From NCBI GenBank assembly GCA_030151245.1, contig JASLEF010000154.1, forward strand, positions 1 to 31,493: DNA of 31,493 nucleotides. Direction: 5' to 3'. How positions within the stretch are numbered: the stretch's first letter is position 1; the number at the start of each line of letters is the position of its first letter. The stretch comes from Ignatzschineria sp. GTDB lineage: Bacteria; Pseudomonadota; Gammaproteobacteria; Cardiobacteriales; Wohlfahrtiimonadaceae. A program made the translations under genes and the position numbers. Below are positions 23,661 through 31,493 of the stretch, one piece after another. The notes below the pieces were generated by a model. The model was not told the origin of the DNA and did not search any database. It worked only from the letters and a program-made list of their open reading frames with translations.

Positions 23661-24728
23661 ATGGGGCAAGATAAACGTATTGTGATTATGGCTGGTGGGA
23701 CGGGAGGGCATATTTTCCCAGGGCTCGCAGTTGGAAAAGCATTAGAGAAAAAAGGTTATAGCATTTATTGGCTTGGGGCGCATGGCTTAGAGATAGATTT
23801 AGTCCCCAAGTATCATTTTCCGTTACACTCTTTATCCATTAAAGGATTGAGGGGGAATGGTTTAAAAGGCTGGATTGCACTTCCTTTCAAGCTCAGTGGA
23901 GCGGTGCGGGAAGCGATGCGGTTTTTAAAAACCATTAAGCCAGAATGTGTGATTGGTTTTGGTGGATTCGCCGCTGCTCCTGGTGGGGTTGCCGCAAAGC
24001 TACTAGGGATTCCTATTATTGTCCATGAGCAAAATGCTGTTCCAGGCTTGGTCAATAAGGTTTTATCGCGTTTGAGCAAGAAGAATCTAGCTGCTTTTAA
24101 TACGCTATTGCCCGATGCTGAAGTTGTCGGGAATCCTATTCGAGAAGATCTTTTGGCGATCCCTGCATTTCAAGAGCGTTATGCGGCGCGTGGTAATTCT
24201 CCTATTAGAATCCTCGTTGTTGGAGGGTCACAGGGAGCTCGTATTCTAAATCAGTTGATGCAAAGTTTTGCCAAGACAGACAGTGCTATTGATTTCGACA
24301 TTTGGCATCAAACAGGAAAAGTATTTTATGATGCTCATAAAGATGATGACTGCTTCCAGCGAGAAAACTATCGGTTAACACCCTTTATCGATGATATGGT
24401 CGAGGCTTATGCTTGGGCGGATTTAGTAGTGTGCCGAGCGGGAGCTCTAACCGTTTCGGAGGTTTTAGCTGTCAATGTCGCAAGCTGTTTTATTCCCTTT
24501 GCAAAAGCGGTAGATGATCATCAAACTAAAAATGCAAAAGCGCTAAGCGATATTGGTGCTGCTTATCTTTATAGTGAGGCGGAGATATCTCTTCCCATCT
24601 TAGAAGAATTATTGCGTAAATTTACGCGTGAAAAAGCCATTAAAATGGCTGAAAAAACAGAAATTTTAGCGAAACCTGAAGCAACGGAATTAATTGTTTC
24701 AGCTGTAGAGAAGGTCATACAATCATGA
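23661..24728 (+). CDS. murG: UDP-GlcNAc:lipid I N-acetylglucosaminyltransferase
   Basis: Peripheral membrane GT28 enzyme that adds GlcNAc to lipid I to make lipid II. At 355 residues it equals E. coli MurG. IMAGGTGGHIFPGLAVGKAL carries the first G-loop. GFGGFAAAPGGVAAKLLGIPIIVHEQNAVPGLVNK is the second conserved loop with acceptor-site residues. VVGGSQGARILNQ starts the UDP-GlcNAc domain, and ADLVVCRAGALTVSEVLAV with FAKAVDDHQTKNAKAL binds the nucleotide sugar. The ATG at 23661 is preceded by AAAGGAG (23645-23651). The last four bases overlap murC (ATGA), so the genes are coupled. Confidence 0.97.
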   Translation: MGQDKRIVIMAGGTGGHIFPGLAVGKALEKKGYSIYWLGAHGLEIDLVPKYHFPLHSLSIKGLRGNGLKGWIALPFKLSGAVREAMRFLKTIKPECVIGFGGFAAAPGGVAAKLLGIPIIVHEQNAVPGLVNKVLSRLSKKNLAAFNTLLPDAEVVGNPIREDLLAIPAFQERYAARGNSPIRILVVGGSQGARILNQLMQSFAKTDSAIDFDIWHQTGKVFYDAHKDDDCFQRENYRLTPFIDDMVEAYAWADLVVCRAGALTVSEVLAVNVASCFIPFAKAVDDHQTKNAKALSDIGAAYLYSEAEISLPILEELLRKFTREKAIKMAEKTEILAKPEATELIVSAVEKVIQS

Positions 24729-26143
24729 ATCAAAAAAGTTATATTTGTCCATCGGACATGCGCCGTATCGAGAGAATCCATTTCGTTGGAATTGGCGGCT
24801 CAGGAATGTGTGGAATTGCTGAAGTCTTATTAAATTTAGGATACGAAGTTACAGGATCTGATATTGCAGAATCTCCCGTTGTTGATCATTTAATTGATCT
24901 CGGTGCGCTTGTGTGGGTTGGGCATGCTAAAGAACATGTATTGGGGGCTGATGTCGTGGTGACATCTACTGCGGTTAAGGAGGATAACCCTGAAGTTATA
25001 AGTGCTAAAGAAGAACGTATCCCGATTATTCAGCGAGCACAAATGTTGGGAGAGTTGATGCGTTTTCGTTATGGAATTGCTGTTGCGGGGACACATGGAA
25101 AAACAACGACTACCAGTTTGCTCGCTTCTATTTTAGATGAAGCGGGTCTTGATCCTACTTATGTCATTGGTGGGCGATTAAATAGTTCAAATGTGAATGC
25201 AAAATTAGGGCTTGGTCAATATTTGGTTGCTGAAGCAGATGAGTCCGATGCTTCATTTTTAAATCTCCACCCTATGTCGGCCATTATTACTAATATCGAC
25301 CAAGATCATATGAGTACTTATGGTGGCGATATTGAGAATTTACGTCAGACATTTGTTGATTTTTTACATTTATTGCCATTCTATGGATTGGCGGTACTCT
25401 GTATAGATAATGAAGAAGTAGAAAATTTATTACCAAGAATTCATCGCCCGATCTTAACGTATGGGGAACATCCTGATGCAGATTATCAGCTGTTAAGCTA
25501 TGAGTCACGGGGAATGGAGACATATTTCGAGGTGAAAATGCCCCACGGAGTGAGCGAGTTTATGGTGGCGCTTCCTGGGAAATATAGCGTTTTAAATAGT
25601 TTGGCGGCAATAGCGATTGCTAGCGATTTAGGCGTTCCTCATCCTGCGATTCGTCGTGCGCTTCGCCGATTTAAAGGTATTGGTCGTCGCTTTCAGTTAC
25701 ATCCTTCAGTACCGCTTAAAGCGGGCGGGGAGGTTGTAGTGATGGAAGACTACGGTCACCATCCTACAGAGATTGGCGCTGTCTATGAGGCTTTAACAGC
25801 GGCATATCCTGATAAACGTATTGTGGTTGCATTCCAGCCTCATCGCAACTCTAGAACTGCTGAGTTATATGCGGAATTCGTAGAGGTGTTGTCTAATATC
25901 GATACTGTCTTAATTACTGAAATTTATTCTGTAAGAGAACCGGCTATAGAAGGCGTGAGTGGGGAAGGATTGGCAAAAGATGTTGCGACTAAAGGTGGTA
26001 AAACAGCGATTTTTACAGGTGATATAGAGCAAATTCGAGAGCATTATGCCGCTATCGCGCAAGATGGTGATTTGATTGTCATGATGGGAGCTGGGAATAT
26101 TGGAGGCATTGCCGCAAACTTTTATAAAGGAGGGGCATTATAA
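24725..26143 (+). CDS. murC: UDP-N-acetylmuramate-L-alanine ligase
   Basis: First ATP-dependent Mur ligase, joining L-Ala to UDP-MurNAc in the cytosol. The product has 472 residues, normal for MurC. The N-terminal nucleotide-binding motif is HFVGIGGSGMCGIAEVL. The P-loop is VAGTHGKTTTTSLLA. VAEADESDASFL, NIDQDHMSTYGGD and RRFKGIGRRFQ with EDYGHHPTEI are MurC signatures. Its start overlaps murG by four bases and its stop overlaps ddlB by one (TAATG), forming a tightly coupled operon. Confidence 0.97.
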   Translation: MNQKSYICPSDMRRIERIHFVGIGGSGMCGIAEVLLNLGYEVTGSDIAESPVVDHLIDLGALVWVGHAKEHVLGADVVVTSTAVKEDNPEVISAKEERIPIIQRAQMLGELMRFRYGIAVAGTHGKTTTTSLLASILDEAGLDPTYVIGGRLNSSNVNAKLGLGQYLVAEADESDASFLNLHPMSAIITNIDQDHMSTYGGDIENLRQTFVDFLHLLPFYGLAVLCIDNEEVENLLPRIHRPILTYGEHPDADYQLLSYESRGMETYFEVKMPHGVSEFMVALPGKYSVLNSLAAIAIASDLGVPHPAIRRALRRFKGIGRRFQLHPSVPLKAGGEVVVMEDYGHHPTEIGAVYEALTAAYPDKRIVVAFQPHRNSRTAELYAEFVEVLSNIDTVLITEIYSVREPAIEGVSGEGLAKDVATKGGKTAIFTGDIEQIREHYAAIAQDGDLIVMMGAGNIGGIAANFYKGGAL

Positions 26144-27084
26144 TGAGAGTGGCTCAAGTTCAAGATCCAAACTTGTTTGGAAAGGTAGCGGTTGTCTTTG
26201 GCGGAAATTCGATGGAGCGTGAAGTTTCCCTCTGGTCAGGCGATGCTGTGTTAAAAGCGTTACAATCAAAAGGGATTGATGCTTATGGGATTGATGCGAA
26301 AGAAGAGGGGCTTTTAGCAAAATTGCAGGCTGAGAGCTTTGATCGAGTCTTTATTGTGCTTCATGGTCGGGGTGGTGAAGATGGTGTTTTGCAGGGAGCA
26401 TTAGAGCATTTAAATATTCCTTATACGGGGAGTGGTGTTCTAGCATCAAGCCTTGCAATGGATAAAATTAGAACCAAGCAGCTATGGAAAGCTGTGGGTC
26501 TACCTGTGCTGGAATCTTATATTATTGAGGATGAAGATGCTGCTACGGTATTGCAAAATCAATTAACATACCCAGTGGCGGTAAAGCCTGCTGAGGAGGG
26601 CTCAAGTATTGGTGTGAGCCGTGTCGATCATGCAGATGATTTAGTGAAGGCATGGGAGGCTGCGGGAGGGTATAACTCGCCTGTTTTTGCTGAAAATTGG
26701 ATTATTGGGAATGGGGAGTATACTTGCGCTATTTTAAATGGCGAAGCATTGCCGATTATTCGCATGGAAACGGATCTAGCCTTCTATGATTATGAGGCAA
26801 AATATTTACGAGACGATACCCGATACTTCTGTCCATCAGGATTACCTGAGCAAGATGAGTCTCGTTTTAGAAAGCTTTGCGAAGATGCTTTTAAATCGAT
26901 CGGTGCAAAAGGTTGGGGGCGAGTTGATTTTGTAGTGGATCGTGATAATAACCCTTGGTTGTTGGAGATCAATATGGTGCCGGGAATGACTAATCATTCA
27001 CTTGTGCCAATGGCTGCAAAAACAGCAGGGATCTCTTTCGAAGATCTCTGTTGGTTAATTTTGGAAGATTCATTGACGAATTAA
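26143..27084 (+). CDS. ddlB: D-alanine-D-alanine ligase
   Basis: ATP-grasp ligase making the D-Ala-D-Ala dipeptide used by MurF. At 313 residues it is the short DdlB-type encoded in dcw clusters. N-terminal VAVVFGGNSMEREVSLWSGDAV, the central FIVLHGRGGEDGVLQGALEHLNIPYTGSGVLASSLAMDKIRTK, the ATP-grasp lysine region YPVAVKPAEEGSSIGVSRV, and the Mg-binding GRVDFVVDRDNNPWLLEINMVPGMTNHSLVPMAA are all present. No VanA-type change is obvious. AAAGGAGG precedes the start, which overlaps the murC stop. murB, often between murC and ddl in other bacteria, is absent, as in E. coli. Confidence 0.96.
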   Translation: MRVAQVQDPNLFGKVAVVFGGNSMEREVSLWSGDAVLKALQSKGIDAYGIDAKEEGLLAKLQAESFDRVFIVLHGRGGEDGVLQGALEHLNIPYTGSGVLASSLAMDKIRTKQLWKAVGLPVLESYIIEDEDAATVLQNQLTYPVAVKPAEEGSSIGVSRVDHADDLVKAWEAAGGYNSPVFAENWIIGNGEYTCAILNGEALPIIRMETDLAFYDYEAKYLRDDTRYFCPSGLPEQDESRFRKLCEDAFKSIGAKGWGRVDFVVDRDNNPWLLEINMVPGMTNHSLVPMAAKTAGISFEDLCWLILEDSLTN

Positions 27085-27133
27085 TCGTCTTATAAAATAC
27101 TCTAACTTACTGTAATATAGGTCTTGGTTTATC

Positions 27134-27973
27134 TTGAAGAGATTACAAACACGATCACAGGTTCAATATCGAAAGGCGCGTAATAAGGGGCGACACCAAT
27201 ATGGTGTTGTTCAAAAAAAGCCTTTCGATTGGGGACGTTTTGGTTATGCCCTTTATCGTTTTTTACGATTTGTTTTTTTGGTACTATTATTAGTAGGGAT
27301 TGTGGCAGGGCCTTATTATGGTTGGCAGTATCTAAAAAATAATAACCTCTTTTTTCAAATTGACACGGTGTCGGTTTATGGAGAGGTTGAGCATTTGCCG
27401 CAAGAACGAGTGAATGAATTAGTAAAAGATGCGGTAGGGCAAAATTTAATTGGCCTAGATATGCAAAAATATCAGGATAATATTTTATCGGAGAGCTGGA
27501 TTAAGTCAGTATCATTAAAACGGCAATGGCTGCATGAGCTGGAAGTTCATTTGGTAGAGCATAATCCGATCGCAATTTGGAATGAAACGCAAATGGTGGA
27601 TCGGGAAGGGGATATATTTACGCCATCTTTTGTTCCTGATGGGGCTTGGGTATATCTTTCTGGGCCAGATGATAAAGTGCAACAAGTCCTCGAGGTTTAT
27701 GAAGATACAAAAGAAAAGCTAGCTAAGGCTGGTTTTGTGCTACAGCAGATAGTTTTGGATGAAAATGAATCATGGACTATACTGCTCGATAATAATTTAT
27801 TGCTCATTATTGGGTCTGAAGACTATTCGCAGAGATTGTCTCGATTTTTACGACAGTTTCCAGGTCAAGATGTATTAGATATCATACAACATATTGATTT
27901 TAGGTATAAGAATGGGTTCTCAGTGAAATGGAAAGAGGATCATACAAATAATGGGATTGAGAGAAAGAAATAG
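27134..27973 (+). CDS. ftsQ: cell division protein FtsQ
   Basis: Bitopic inner-membrane divisome protein linking the early and late division proteins through FtsB and FtsL. The 279-residue product has a basic cytoplasmic N-terminus (about 1-42), one membrane helix (about 43-63, FLRFVFLVLLLVGIVAGPYYG), a POTRA domain (about 73-145, IDTVSVYGEVEHLPQERVNELV to LEVHLVEHNPIAIWN) and the beta domain. The start is TTG 27134. No ATG in frame precedes the membrane helix, and the nearest ribosome-binding site (TAGGT) is weak and rather distant, which would keep expression low. This suits a scarce protein. Confidence 0.9.
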   Translation: MKRLQTRSQVQYRKARNKGRHQYGVVQKKPFDWGRFGYALYRFLRFVFLVLLLVGIVAGPYYGWQYLKNNNLFFQIDTVSVYGEVEHLPQERVNELVKDAVGQNLIGLDMQKYQDNILSESWIKSVSLKRQWLHELEVHLVEHNPIAIWNETQMVDREGDIFTPSFVPDGAWVYLSGPDDKVQQVLEVYEDTKEKLAKAGFVLQQIVLDENESWTILLDNNLLLIIGSEDYSQRLSRFLRQFPGQDVLDIIQHIDFRYKNGFSVKWKEDHTNNGIERKK

Positions 27974-27985
27974 GGCGCGAAAGAG

Positions 27986-29230
27986 ATGACGGAAACTTCA
28001 GTGGATTCAATGGGAGTTTGCATTGATATTGGAACTCATAAAGTCGTCGGAATGATGGCAAATATCAGTGGGAATGGGTCAATTGAGATTATTAAAATGA
28101 TCTCAAAGCCTTCTCGAGGCATTAAACGTGGAGTAATCACTAATCTTGCTCCAATCTCTAATATTGTGAATGATATTATCCGTGAGTTTGAGCGAGATTA
28201 TGAGGTTGAAATTAGATCTGTATCAACTTCAATTACAGGAGCACATATTCGTGGGCGTAGTAATAATGGTGTTGTAACGATCTCAGGAGAACGTTTTACA
28301 GAGAAGGATCATGAACGAATATTAGGTGAAGCGGGAAAGATTAAACTCGATGTTGGTGAGAGTGTGCTTCACGTGTTGCCTCAGAAATATGTGATTGATG
28401 GTGGGCAGCCTGTTGAAAATGCAATTGGTCTTTCAGGTGTAAAGTTTTCTTTAATAGCGCACTTAGTCACCGCGGCTACGAATGAGATTACCAATATTAC
28501 AAATTGCATTACAGAAAGTGGCGTTGTGATTGACAATGTAATTTATGAAGGTCTCTCTTCTGCGATTAGTGTTTTGAGTGAAGATGAGATGCAACGTGGC
28601 GTTACACTGATAGATATCGGCGCCGGTGTCACAGATGTGGTAGTTTATAAAGCCGGGGTTGTTATTTATCATGCATCTATTCCTTTAGGGGGAGATGATG
28701 TAACCTCTGATATTGCAAAGATAAAACGTTTTTCGACACAAGTTGCTGAAAGTATTAAGATAGATCATGGTTCTTGTGTTGGGTTTTCTAATTATGATGA
28801 TATATTTACTTTACCTGTCATTACGAATCAAAGTGAAAACCGTACAATGTCTAAACGAGAGCTTTCTTCGATTATTGAGGCAAGATATCGGGAAATTTTA
28901 GATTTTGTAAGAGCAAAAATTGAAGAAGTAGATGCTTACCAAGTGCACGATGCCGGTATTGTATTAACAGGTGGAGCAAGTTTGGTGCCTGGATGCGCTG
29001 AACTTGTACAAGAAATTATGGAAAAGCCTTGTCGAATTGGTATTCCTATGAATATCAATTATGCTGACGGGGGAGAACTGTCGCCGGAGTATGCAACTGT
29101 CGTAGGACTACTTGCATCGCATAAATATGACAATATCTGGCAAAAAGAGTTACAAAAAACAATGCCAAGTGGCAACTTTTTTAGTAACATATATAGGAAA
29201 ATCACTGGAATGTGTCGAAACTATTTCTAG
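27986..29230 (+). CDS. ftsA: cell division protein FtsA
   Basis: Actin-like ATPase that tethers FtsZ to the inner membrane. The 414-residue length is normal. The phosphate-1 motif is VCIDIGTHKVVGMMA. The 1C domain follows, with SVSTSITGAHIRGRSNNGVV. Phosphate-2 is VTLIDIGAGVTDVVVYK, and the adenosine motif is IVLTGGASLVPGCAEL. A C-terminal amphipathic helix (FFSNIYRKITGMCRNYF) would be the membrane-targeting sequence. The segment SDIAKIKRFSTQVAESIK is more charged than in E. coli FtsA, where a Tyr/Phe-Gly-Thr stretch is found, a minor oddity. It follows ftsQ after 12 bases, with AAAGAG as ribosome-binding site. Confidence 0.96.
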   Translation: MTETSVDSMGVCIDIGTHKVVGMMANISGNGSIEIIKMISKPSRGIKRGVITNLAPISNIVNDIIREFERDYEVEIRSVSTSITGAHIRGRSNNGVVTISGERFTEKDHERILGEAGKIKLDVGESVLHVLPQKYVIDGGQPVENAIGLSGVKFSLIAHLVTAATNEITNITNCITESGVVIDNVIYEGLSSAISVLSEDEMQRGVTLIDIGAGVTDVVVYKAGVVIYHASIPLGGDDVTSDIAKIKRFSTQVAESIKIDHGSCVGFSNYDDIFTLPVITNQSENRTMSKRELSSIIEARYREILDFVRAKIEEVDAYQVHDAGIVLTGGASLVPGCAELVQEIMEKPCRIGIPMNINYADGGELSPEYATVVGLLASHKYDNIWQKELQKTMPSGNFFSNIYRKITGMCRNYF

Positions 29231-29264
29231 TCTATTAAGAATACGAATAAATTGAGGATTAATA

Positions 29265-30401
29265 ATGTCCATATTTGAACTGCAACAAGATCATAACGAA
29301 GATGGGCCGATCATCAAAGTCATCGGTGTCGGTGGAGCGGGCGGTAATGCAATCACACACATGGTTGATTCTGGGCTTACCGGGGTAACTTTTATTGCAG
29401 CAAATACAGATGCGCAAGATCTCCGAGAAGCAAAAGCAGATGTTCGCATTCAACTGGGTGAAGAGTTAACTCGTGGACTTGGTGCGGGGGCAAACCCGGA
29501 TATCGGTCGTCAAGCGGCGGAAGAGACGAAAGAGCATATTAAAGCTGAGCTTAATGGTGCTGATATGGTATTTATCGCAGCAGGAATGGGAGGCGGTACT
29601 GGAACCGGTGCTGCGCCTGTTGTAGCCGAAGTTGCAAAAGAATTGGGTATTTTAACGGTTGCTGTTGTCTCAAGACCATTTTCAATGGAAGGTCGTAAGC
29701 GTGATCAAGCCGCAAGTCACGGATTGAAGCAATTGGCCCAGCACGTAGATTCTTTGATTACAATTCCTAATGATCGCTTGATGAGCGTGCTTGGTAAAGG
29801 GATTAGCCTTTATGATGCATTTAGCGCAGCCAATAACGTATTGTTCAATGCGGTCCAAGGAATTACAGATAGTATTATTAAGCCTGGAATGATTAATCTG
29901 GACTTTAATGATGTGAAAACAGTGATGAAGCAGCAAGGTTTAGCGATGATGGGAGTAGGTTTGTCATCGGGTGATAATGCTGCAAGAGAAGCGATTCAAC
30001 AAGCGATCTCGTCACCTTTGCTAGAAGAGGTCAGTTTAGCGGGAGCGAAAGGTCTTCTTGTTAATATTTCTGGTGGCATGAAGCTTAGTATCGGAGATCT
30101 TCATGAGATTGGTGCCATTATTAGTGATTATGCTAATGAGGAAACGACGGTTGTATTTGGAGCTGTCATCGATGAAGATATGGGTGATGATATTCGTGTG
30201 ACACTTGTCGCAACAGGGTTGGGTGAATATCAAGCTCCGATTGAGCGTGGAAGCATTGCGGATCAATTGTTAGGTCGTGTGGCTAAACCAGCTGTAGCGG
30301 CGCATGCAGAACCAGTACAACATCGTGAAGTTGCAAAGCCGGCAGAGAGCCAATCAACGGGTTATTTAGATATCCCTGCTTTTTTAAGAAAGAATTCTTA
30401 A
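29265..30401 (+). CDS. ftsZ: cell division protein FtsZ
   Basis: Tubulin-like GTPase that forms the Z ring. The 378-residue product has IKVIGVGGAGGNAITHMV, the tubulin signature GGGTGTG at 109-115, the T7 synergy-loop region (MINLDFNDVKTVM) with catalytic Asp residues, and a variable linker (about 320-362). The conserved C-terminal peptide LDIPAFLRK binds FtsA and ZipA. GAGGA (29253-29257) is a good ribosome-binding site, better than those of ftsQ and ftsA, consistent with higher FtsZ synthesis. It lies 34 bases after ftsA and before lpxC, the standard proteobacterial order. Confidence 0.98.
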   Translation: MSIFELQQDHNEDGPIIKVIGVGGAGGNAITHMVDSGLTGVTFIAANTDAQDLREAKADVRIQLGEELTRGLGAGANPDIGRQAAEETKEHIKAELNGADMVFIAAGMGGGTGTGAAPVVAEVAKELGILTVAVVSRPFSMEGRKRDQAASHGLKQLAQHVDSLITIPNDRLMSVLGKGISLYDAFSAANNVLFNAVQGITDSIIKPGMINLDFNDVKTVMKQQGLAMMGVGLSSGDNAAREAIQQAISSPLLEEVSLAGAKGLLVNISGGMKLSIGDLHEIGAIISDYANEETTVVFGAVIDEDMGDDIRVTLVATGLGEYQAPIERGSIADQLLGRVAKPAVAAHAEPVQHREVAKPAESQSTGYLDIPAFLRKNS

Positions 30402-30411
30402 TACAAGGACG

Positions 30412-30423
30412 CTTTAATTAAAG
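30412..30423 (+). promoter_or_regulatory. 12-bp palindrome between ribosome-binding site and lpxC start
   Basis: CTTTAATTAAAG is a perfect dyad lying between AAGGA (30405-30409) and the lpxC ATG (30426), a 16-base gap. In RNA it could form only a weak 4-bp hairpin. It may simply be AT-rich spacer. Confidence 0.25.
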
Positions 30424-30425
30424 TT

Positions 30426-31340
30426 ATGCTAAAACAGAGAACCATAAAAAGTTTCGTTCAAACAACGGGAATCGGATTACACTCAGGTAAAAAAGTTTAT
30501 TTAACTTTAAGGCCTGCAGGTATTGATGAGGGGATTATCTTTCGTCGTACAGATGTGCCATCTCCTGATATTAAAATTCAGGCTAACTCCGTTATTAGTA
30601 CGCAGTTAGCAACGATGATTGCCTCTCCAGAAGCGCCAGAAGTGACTATATCAACAATTGAGCACTTAATGTCTGCGCTTTGTGGGTTAGGAATTGACAA
30701 CGTTATTGTGGAAGTTAGTGCTCCTGAAATCCCTATTATGGATGGAAGTTCCGCTCCTTTTGTTTACCTGATCCAATCAGCGGGTGTGCAGGAGCAAAAT
30801 GCAGCGAAAAAGTTTATTAAAATTAAAAAGCCGGTGATTTATAAGCATGAAGATAAAATTGCCAAACTATTGCCTTACAATGGTTTTAGGTTAGATTTTA
30901 CGATTAAGTTTGATCATGCGGTATTAGATAAGACCAATCCACAGCATCGCTGTGAGTTTTCCAGTCGGTACTACATCGAGGAGATTGCAAGAGCGCGTAC
31001 TTTTGGGTTTATGAAGGACCTTGAAATGATGCGTGAGCTCAATTTAGCGCTCGGTGGAAGTATGGATAATGCGATTGTGGTGGATGACTTTAGAATATTA
31101 AATAGTGATGGTCTTCGATATGAAGATGAATTTGTCCGTCATAAGGTACTCGATGCTGTGGGTGACCTTTATGTTTTAGGGCATCCCATTATAGGTGAAT
31201 TTGTAGGTTATAAAGCTGGGCATATGATGAATAACATGCTTATTAGAGAGCTTGTTAAAGATCCTTCTGCTTATGAAATAGTGACTTATGAAGAGGCAGA
31301 GACATCGCCTGTGACTTTCACAGTGCCTGCTTGGAATTAA
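30426..31340 (+). CDS. lpxC: UDP-3-O-acyl-N-acetylglucosamine deacetylase
   Basis: Zinc-dependent deacetylase, the committed step of lipid A synthesis. The 304-residue product is close to the 305 of E. coli. Start MLKQRTIKSFVQTTGIGLHSGKKV is typical. The zinc ligands are H80 (TIEHLMSAL), H239 and D243 (VRHKVLDAVGD), with the general acid-base His at H266 (KAGHMMNN). The conserved Glu is in ISTIEH. AAGGA lies 16 bases before the ATG, an unusually long gap. In E. coli LpxC level is set by FtsH proteolysis through the C-terminus; here the last residues (TFTVPAWN) differ from the E. coli tail, so that control is unproven. secM/secA do not follow. Confidence 0.97.
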   Translation: MLKQRTIKSFVQTTGIGLHSGKKVYLTLRPAGIDEGIIFRRTDVPSPDIKIQANSVISTQLATMIASPEAPEVTISTIEHLMSALCGLGIDNVIVEVSAPEIPIMDGSSAPFVYLIQSAGVQEQNAAKKFIKIKKPVIYKHEDKIAKLLPYNGFRLDFTIKFDHAVLDKTNPQHRCEFSSRYYIEEIARARTFGFMKDLEMMRELNLALGGSMDNAIVVDDFRILNSDGLRYEDEFVRHKVLDAVGDLYVLGHPIIGEFVGYKAGHMMNNMLIRELVKDPSAYEIVTYEEAETSPVTFTVPAWN

Positions 31341-31402
31341 TTTGTTTTTAGACTTTTAATTTCATCGAAATTAGAGTATTATTTGTGGTTTACGATTTTA
31401 TA

Positions 31403-31431
31403 TTGAATAACGTGTCTCTATGTAATATAAA
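31403..31431 (+). promoter_or_regulatory. probable promoter of rpsP
   Basis: TTGAAT (31403-31408), a 17-base spacer and TATAAA (31426-31431) lie 42 bases before the rpsP ATG. Good spacing and four or more matches in each hexamer support it. A 7-bp hairpin (31357-31373) upstream lacks a T-run and is not a convincing lpxC terminator. Confidence 0.55.
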
Positions 31432-31473
31432 AAAGTTTTTAAGATTATAGTTGAATATAGGATATAAATTTTT

Positions 31474-31493
31474 ATGGTTACAATTCGTCTAGC
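31474..31493 (+). CDS. rpsP: 30S ribosomal protein S16 (5' end only)
   Basis: The window ends after six full codons. These read MVTIRL, and the incomplete seventh (GC) can only encode Ala; this is the invariant start of bacterial S16. S16 binds 16S rRNA during small-subunit assembly. The usual partners rimM, trmD and rplS would be expected to follow outside the window. The identification rests on this short start plus a promoter-like sequence upstream. Confidence 0.72.

Overview
The window is a low-GC (roughly 40% by eye) stretch of a gammaproteobacterial chromosome made almost entirely of housekeeping genes. The lineage call rests on three things: the gene order rplT-pheS-pheT-ihfA as in enterobacteria, an E. 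coli-type SerA of 411 residues with a C-terminal ACT domain, and lipid A and Kdo synthesis genes (lpxC, kdsA). The AT-rich composition and the unusual placement of the division cluster would fit an Ignatzschineria/Wohlfahrtiimonas-like group. That is an inference and was not tested by any search.

Layout. 1-4350: translation block rplT, pheS, pheT, ihfA, ending in a clear terminator; a possible Phe-rich leader ORF sits where E. coli has pheM. 4345-8315: murJ (lipid II flippase), rarD (EamA transporter, minus strand) and kdsA. 8372-14624: a small two-helix membrane protein, a long M24B aminopeptidase P (minus), thrC-serA as a pair, and a DUF2058 protein, separated by strong terminators. 14625-16003: mostly non-coding. 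It holds a 48-residue membrane protein gene preceded by a perfect FNR/Anr-type box, and two identical tRNA-Phe genes, each with its own promoter and terminator. 16100-18941: a cytosolic beta-lactamase-fold serine hydrolase overlapping lnt. 18971-20797: DUF2069 membrane protein (minus), mutM and a short hpf. 21006-31340: the second half of the division/cell-wall (dcw) cluster, murD-ftsW-murG-murC-ddlB-ftsQ-ftsA-ftsZ-lpxC. The window ends in the first codons of rpsP.

How the genes fit together. The envelope theme is strong. KdsA and LpxC serve lipopolysaccharide. MurD, MurG, MurC, Ddl, MurJ and FtsW carry peptidoglycan precursors from UDP-MurNAc-peptide through lipid II export to septal polymerisation. 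FtsQ, FtsA and FtsZ build the divisome, and Lnt finishes lipoproteins. The usual first half of the dcw cluster (mraZ to mraY) is absent upstream of murD; a terminator and hpf/mutM lie there instead.

No mobile element, CRISPR array, toxin-antitoxin pair or obvious defence system was seen. The points most worth a second look are regulatory: the FNR-box/48-residue ORF unit, a perfect 24-bp palindrome just upstream of an extended -10 in front of ftsW, the pheM-position leader ORF, and a 13-bp palindromic motif present in two intergenic regions. Several starts were moved from the longest possible ORF on ribosome-binding-site and family grounds (murJ, the 8372 protein, DUF2058, mutM, hpf, murD, ftsW, murG).
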